Assembly (NCBI GenBank): GCA_964612995.1
Contig: CAZTGE010000137.1
Span: forward strand, 1-10,401
DNA length: 10,401 bases
Direction: 5' to 3'
From: SLQH01 sp964612995
Lineage (GTDB): Bacteria; Planctomycetota; UBA11346
Shown: positions 6,850 through 10,401 of the stretch, piece after piece
Numbering within the stretch: position 1 is the first letter of the stretch
Layout: each line of letters starts with the position of its first letter
The notes under the pieces: model-generated
What the model was told of the DNA's origin: nothing
Database searches by the model: none
What the model saw: only the letters and a program-made list of their open reading frames with translations
Translations under genes and position numbers: made by a program

Positions 6850-6954
6850 CGGTCGCGGGGCTGCTTGGTGACGGGCGCCGAGCAGACGTGGCCGGCGTGG
6901 TGGAGGATGATGGCCTTCTCGTGGGGGCTCGAACTCGATGAAGATGGGTTCCAT

Positions 6955-7688
6955 GGCTCAGCCGTCCTTGTCAGGTCGCGGTCCCACGCGAGCACCGGGT
7001 CGGCGAAGCGCCAGCGCACGCCGTCGTCGCTGGTGGCGTGCACGCCGTTGCCGAGAGCGCCGGTCAACCGCCCGGTGAGGTCCTTGGCGATCAGGCGGAA
7101 CCGCTCGCCGTCGTGCCACACGAACGGGTCCTCGATCCCGGTCGCCGTCCCGTTCGAGGATGGGATCCTCGCGGAGCCGCTCGAAGGGACCGCACGGGTC
7201 GTCGGCCACGGCCACGCCGATCTTGCACCCGGTCGGCGTGTTGGCGCGGTAGTAGAGGAGGACCCGGCCGTCCGGGCGCAGGCACCCGGCCGGGTTGGTG
7301 ACCACCTGGTGGTCCCAGCGGCCGGGGCGCACGTCGAGGCAGGGCCGGTCCGGCCGGTGCCACGGCCCGGCCGGATCGTCGACTCAGGCGCAGCCGATGT
7401 GGATGCTGGCGTAGCCGCGCGCGACCAGCTAGGCGTCGCCGGCACGCAGGGTGGCGGCGGACGGGCGTTGGCCGGGGCAGGTGGCGCCGATGTAGTAGAG
7501 ATACCAGCGGTCGCCGATGCGGATGACCGTCGGGTTGTGGGTCATGCGACCGTCCCACCTGTCGGCGCCGCGGTCACCGAGGGCCGTTCCGGCCAGGCGC
7601 CACGGCCCTCGGGGCGGTCGGCCTCGGCGCGCACCACCCCGCTGGCCACCTTGTAGCCGGCGAAGAACGGCAGGCGTCGGTCAGTCGG
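6955..7688 (-). pseudogene. glycoside hydrolase (GH43-like beta-propeller) remnant
   Basis: Joining frames gives a coherent five-bladed-propeller glycosidase sequence: LPFFAGYKVASGVVRAEA, then MTHNPTVIRIGDRWYLYYIG, then RPGRWDHQVVTNPAG, VLLYYRANTPTGCKIGVA, IEDPFVWHDGERFRLIAKDL and GVHATSDDGVRWRFADPVLA. Four lesions break it: a missing C near 7603-7608 (after RPEG, before W), TAG at 7431-7429, TGA at 7386-7384, and an extra G near 7137-7139 (before IEDPFVW). Both indels fall in short C/G runs, but the two stops are substitutions, so true decay is more likely than sequencing error alone. The N-terminal blade is absent: the reading begins immediately after the transporter stop codon, in the same frame. 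The C-terminus fades near 6955. The family is inferred from motifs; the exact GH number is uncertain. Confidence 0.65.
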
Positions 7689-9872
7689 CTACCCGTCCGA
7701 TCCGGGCGCGACGAAGCGGTCGTAGAGCGCCTGGATCCCGTCGGGATCGCCGATGAAGGTCACGTGATCGCCGTGCCGCAGTTCGGTCTCCCCGTCGGGG
7801 TCGAAGCTTTCTTCTTCGCGGCGGACCATGGCCACGGAGACCCCCGGTGGCAGGTCCAGCCGTCGCAGCTGTCGGCCGACGAGCGGCCGCGTGGCCGGGT
7901 CCTCGCCGACGAACAGGGCCAGGAACCGGGCGTCGCGCAGGAGGGTCTCCTTGAGCTTCTCGACGTTCCGGATCCGTTGCCAGGCGTCGATGAACGCGTC
8001 GTCGTCGGCCCGCTGGGCCAGCTCCGCCAGGATGCGCAGGTGCTGGCGCGCTTTCGACTCCGGGCTGAGCAGGGCCCAGAGGCCGATGACCGTCTCTGCC
8101 ACCGCCGCGTCGTCCTCCGCATCTGCGCCGCCGTCCGGTGCCGCGTCGTTCTCCGCTTCCTCGTCGCGTGGCGCGGTCGTGGTCGGCGGTGACAGCGACA
8201 GCCCGTCAAGGGAGCGGGCCAGGGCCAGCTCGGAATGCGCGATTTCCGGCGCCCGCAGGTGCAGCAGGGCGATGCCGTGGGCGATGGGCGCGGTGCCGGA
8301 GCGGCCCGTTTCGCGCAACCGATCCGCGATCACGTCTGGCTCCAGGGCAACGCGTCCGGACAGCGCCGCGGCCACCCGGTCCAGCGCCGCGTCGAAAGAG
8401 GTGTCGGGAGCGAGCTCGATCAGGTCGGCCCGTTCCAGGATCTCGTCGTAGGGGTCGTCCTCGCGCAGGCCCTTCTCCTGGATGATCTCGCGGAATTCCT
8501 CGCGCAGGTCCTCGTCGCGGCGGCGTCCCAGCCGGGCGAAGACATGATGGATCGCGCCGGCCCGGTCGACCCGGCCGCGGGCGTAGCAGACGAACCAGCA
8601 TGCCGCCGCGGCGACGACGACGATCGCGGCCAGGGCCGTGATCCACCCCATCTCGACGATCAGCCACCCGCTGACGACGACCCCGGCCAGCGGCGTCCAG
8701 GGATACAACGGCACGCGGAAGCCCGGGTCGTAGCTGTCGATGCGGCTCTCCCGGAAGACAATGACGGCCAGGTTGATCAGGCCGAACACCAGCAGGTTGA
8801 AGGTGCTGCCGAGCTTGGCGACGTTCTCGACCGAGAGCGCGAGGATCAGCACCACCATGACCAGGCCCGTCAGGAGTATCGCCCGCGTCGGGGTGTGGCG
8901 GCGCCCGAGCGTGCCGAGGGCCGATGGGGCCAGGCCGTCCCGCGCCATCGCCAGCGGATAGCGGCTGGCGGCGAGGATGCCTGCGTTGCCGGTCGATGCG
9001 AACGCCGCGACGGCCGCGATGACCACCAGCAGCGTCCCGGCGGTGTCGGGGAGCCAGACCCGGAAGGCGGTGGCGGCGGTGGCCACCGGGGTCAGGTCCC
9101 CGTGCAGCCGGTCGGGTGCGAGCACGGCGACGATGACGAGCATGCCGAGCGCGTAGACGACCGTGGCCGTCATCAGCGCGAGGACCATGCCCAGCGGCAG
9201 GTTGCGTTCCGGACGGCGGACCTCCTCGCTGATGCTGGCCACCTTGGTCAGGCCGGCATACGAGACGAACACCAGCCCGACCGTGCCCACCAGGCCGCTC
9301 CAGCCGTGCTGCGGGTGCAGGAAGGGGGTGTACCGCTCGCGTAGGGCCTCCGGCGGCATGCACGCGCCCATGTGCCACAGGCCTTCGGTGAGGAACAGCC
9401 CCAGCGCGGCGAGGAGCGCGACCACCAGGATCTTCTGCACCAGCGTGCTCTGCCTGGCGCCGATCACGTTGACCACGACGAAGACGACCGTCAGGCCCAC
9501 CGCCAGCGCCTTGATCATCCAGCTCGTGCCCAGCGCTCCGGCGGAGAGGTGGGTCGCCAGCCCCGGCGTGATCGCCAGGTAGGCCCCCATGCCGACCAGC
9601 GCGAAGGCGGACTTGAACATCAGGGCCAGCCACGTCCCGATGCCGGTGATGGTCCCCGCGGCCGGGCCGAGGCTGCGGTCGACGAAGAAATAGGAGCCGC
9701 CGGCCCGCGGCAGGGCGGTCGACAGCTCCGCCATGCTCAGCATGGACGGCACCATCAACAGCCCGGCCACCAGGTAGGCGAGGATCGCCGCCGGCCCGGC
9801 CTGGGCCGCCGCCAGTCCCGGCAACAGGAAGAAGCCGGAGCTGAACATCGCCCCCGTGCCGATGCAGTACAC
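7689..9872 (-). CDS. APC-family transporter fused to PTS EIIA-like and TrkA-C-like regulatory domains
   Basis: At least 727 residues. Residues 1-430 form an APC-superfamily amino acid/cation permease with about 12 membrane segments. It opens CIGTGAMFSSGFFLLPGLA (the TM1 unwound glycine region) and carries SMAELSTALPRAGGSYFF and ISEEVRRPERNLPLGM, all typical of the family. Residues about 495-650 resemble a PTS EIIA (type 2/Ntr) domain; GIALLH near 538 fits the phosphorylatable histidine, and an acidic insert (about 565-590) splits the domain. Residues about 660-720 match TrkA-C/RCK-C (GRQLRRLDLPPGVSVAMVRR, then LRHGDHVTFIGDPDGI). It probably moves amino acids or ions across the inner membrane under ligand or phosphorylation control. 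The start given is a GTG, but conserved sequence (KLDKELGLGDVYCIG) extends upstream in frame with no good start codon. The stop is TAG. Confidence 0.83.
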   Translation of the reverse strand: MYCIGTGAMFSSGFFLLPGLAAAQAGPAAILAYLVAGLLMVPSMLSMAELSTALPRAGGSYFFVDRSLGPAAGTITGIGTWLALMFKSAFALVGMGAYLAITPGLATHLSAGALGTSWMIKALAVGLTVVFVVVNVIGARQSTLVQKILVVALLAALGLFLTEGLWHMGACMPPEALRERYTPFLHPQHGWSGLVGTVGLVFVSYAGLTKVASISEEVRRPERNLPLGMVLALMTATVVYALGMLVIVAVLAPDRLHGDLTPVATAATAFRVWLPDTAGTLLVVIAAVAAFASTGNAGILAASRYPLAMARDGLAPSALGTLGRRHTPTRAILLTGLVMVVLILALSVENVAKLGSTFNLLVFGLINLAVIVFRESRIDSYDPGFRVPLYPWTPLAGVVVSGWLIVEMGWITALAAIVVVAAAACWFVCYARGRVDRAGAIHHVFARLGRRRDEDLREEFREIIQEKGLREDDPYDEILERADLIELAPDTSFDAALDRVAAALSGRVALEPDVIADRLRETGRSGTAPIAHGIALLHLRAPEIAHSELALARSLDGLSLSPPTTTAPRDEEAENDAAPDGGADAEDDAAVAETVIGLWALLSPESKARQHLRILAELAQRADDDAFIDAWQRIRNVEKLKETLLRDARFLALFVGEDPATRPLVGRQLRRLDLPPGVSVAMVRREEESFDPDGETELRHGDHVTFIGDPDGIQALYDRFVAPGSDG

Positions 9873-10101
9873 GTCCCCGAGGCCCAGCTCCTTGTCCAGC
9901 TTGGGCGCGTCGGCGTCGGTCGTGTTGTCACCCGGCGGGTCGATGGCGGCTTCCTTGCAGGTCGCGGCGCAGGGAGTCCGTGGGGCTGCAGAGGTGCGGC
10001 AGCGTCCCGTCTTCCCGGCGCCGGACCTCGGCCCTGGTGGCCCGATGGTCCACCGGCCAGCCTGCCGCCGGGCGTGCCCCCGGCAACAGGCCTTCCCGCA
10101 T
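9873..10101 (-). other. probable broken 5' end of the transporter gene
   Basis: The frame of the transporter stays open upstream of the GTG and encodes DNTTDADAPKLDKELGLGD, which fits the cytoplasmic N-terminus of such permeases. No ATG, GTG or TTG occurs in that frame upstream before a stop. A different frame, from ATG 10101, gives MREGLLPG... to SLRRDLQ and would join the transporter frame at LQEAAID if one A of the AA at 9955-9956 were removed. Either the gene has a frameshift here or its true start has been lost. The ATG lies seven bases from a repeat unit. Confidence 0.45.
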
Positions 10102-10107
10102 CAGAAC

Positions 10108-10272
10108 CAGGGCGACTCAAAGCTCGCAAATGAGGGCCATGCCTCGCCTCCACCTGCGTCACCATGGCCAATGCACCAAAGAGAGCCGGGCGGTTTGACG
10201 CAGGTGGAGGCGACGCAAGGCATGCCGAGCTGGTGCTCGGCGCTCCCAGGGGCCGAGCTTTGAGCGGCCCTG
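10108..10272. repeat. inverted pair of repeat units
   Basis: Two divergent copies of one unit face away from each other. The inner arms CGCCTCCACCTGCGTCA (10145-10161) and TGACGCAGGTGGAGGCG (10196-10212) are perfect over 17 bp around a 34-base loop. The outer arms CTCAAAGCTCG (10116-10126) and CGAGCTTTGAG (10254-10264) are perfect over 11 bp and extend to CAGGGC (10108-10113) and GCCCTG (10267-10272). Between inner and outer arms both copies keep a GGCATG/CATGCC-like core. The right copy is about 23 bases longer and contains an extra hairpin, GCCGAGC/GCTCGGC (10224-10241). Confidence 0.75.
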
Positions 10273-10318
10273 ATCCGGACGACGAGGCAGCACTTGCGGT
10301 GGGGATTGAGCGGCCCTG
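10260..10318 (+). repeat. 13-base direct repeat
   Basis: TTGAGCGGCCCTG occurs at 10260-10272 and again at 10306-10318. The first copy is the outer end of the right-hand unit of the inverted pair, so the second may be a third, partial copy of the same unit. Confidence 0.6.
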
Positions 10319-10401
10319 CCCGCTACGCCCCCAATTCCATTGCTCGGGAGTAACTACTCAGGCCTATTCCTGTGCTCTCATAAACCACAGAGAACACAGA
10401 G
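10273..10401. other. non-coding tail of the window
   Basis: No reading frame with protein character is seen after the inverted repeat. Apart from the second 13-base repeat and the CACAGAGAA repeat at the very end, nothing is recognisable. Confidence 0.4.
10386..10401 (+). repeat. start of a CACAGAGAA tandem repeat
   Basis: CACAGAG occurs at 10386-10392 and 10395-10401, a 9-base period, cut by the window edge. Similar ACCACAGAG/ACACAGAG runs are, to my knowledge, common intergenic repeats in environmental bacteria, with no agreed function. Confidence 0.5.

Larger units (their letters stand above)
6393..6954. other. non-coding, strongly structured intergenic region
   Basis: Around 560 bases separate the exported operon from the hydrolase remnant. 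Open frames exist on both strands, but they are rich in arginine and alanine and lack protein character. The region holds a terminator-like inverted repeat (6515-6545) and three GC-rich hairpin units (6629-6649, 6734-6771, 6797-6849). The leader and promoter of the exported operon should lie at about 6400-6530; no clear -35/-10 pair stands out. The stretch may be a dispersed repeat or a non-coding RNA; I cannot name a family. Confidence 0.5.

Noticed and set aside
1127..7386. Recoding of TGA as tryptophan in this organism
   Set aside because: TGA also ends the sigma and anti-sigma genes and the first operon gene, and TGG is used freely for Trp; two internal TGAs do not support another code.
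8206..9633. Long frames on both strands inside the transporter (minus 8206-9633, plus 8235-9344)
   Set aside because: They are low-complexity translations of the transporter in other frames; only the APC frame shows membrane segments and conserved motifs.
10116..10264. Terminal inverted repeats of an intact insertion sequence
   Set aside because: Only about 130 bases lie between the outer arms, with no room for a transposase.
10108..10401. CRISPR array
   Set aside because: The repeats are inverted or of 9-13 bases with irregular spacing, and no cas-like gene is present.

Overview
The window is GC-rich bacterial DNA from an accessory-looking stretch of chromosome. The host is uncertain. The best hints are an ECF sigma factor followed by a FecR/lectin-type anti-sigma protein, a secreted CAP-domain protein carrying a calcium loop, a DUF1570-like gluzincin peptidase and an extracytoplasmic protein with GTW-type beta modules. 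That mix is typical of Planctomycetota and Verrucomicrobiota. The repeats at the right end also occur in other environmental phyla, so the assignment stays tentative.

Layout. 1-186 is the tail of a group II intron reverse transcriptase that stops just after its PQG motif, so it is a remnant. 187-440 holds no gene I can support. 441-2434 is a plus-strand pair: an ECF sigma factor and, overlapping it by one base, a membrane-anchored FecR-like anti-sigma protein with a C-terminal lectin-like domain. The second gene has an in-frame TGA at codon 45. Facing it on the minus strand, reading 6382 to 2380, is a tight three-gene operon of exported proteins: a two-module beta protein, a CAP protein and a DUF1570-like peptidase. 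Its junctions are coupled, and the last gene overlaps the end of the anti-sigma gene tail to tail by 55 bp.

6383-6954 is non-coding and strongly structured. It has a terminator-like hairpin for leftward transcription and a group of GC-rich hairpins. 6955-7688 is a decayed glycoside hydrolase (five-bladed beta-propeller type) with two stops and two frameshifts, starting directly after the stop codon of the next gene. 7689-9872 (minus) encodes an APC-family transporter fused to a PTS EIIA-like and a TrkA-C-like domain. Its natural start is not resolvable, because the upstream reading frame is broken and lies next to a repeat cluster. 10108-10401 contains an inverted pair of repeat units, a third partial copy, and the start of a CACAGAGAA tandem repeat that runs off the window.

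How the genes may work together. The sigma/anti-sigma pair looks like a cell-surface signalling switch. The exported operon beside it could be its output or its sensory partner, but that link is inferred from position only. The most novel point is a beta module ending in the hexapeptide YRPSDN, found in both the first and last protein of the exported operon. The right half (transporter, hydrolase remnant, repeats) looks like a separate, decaying segment bounded by repeats.
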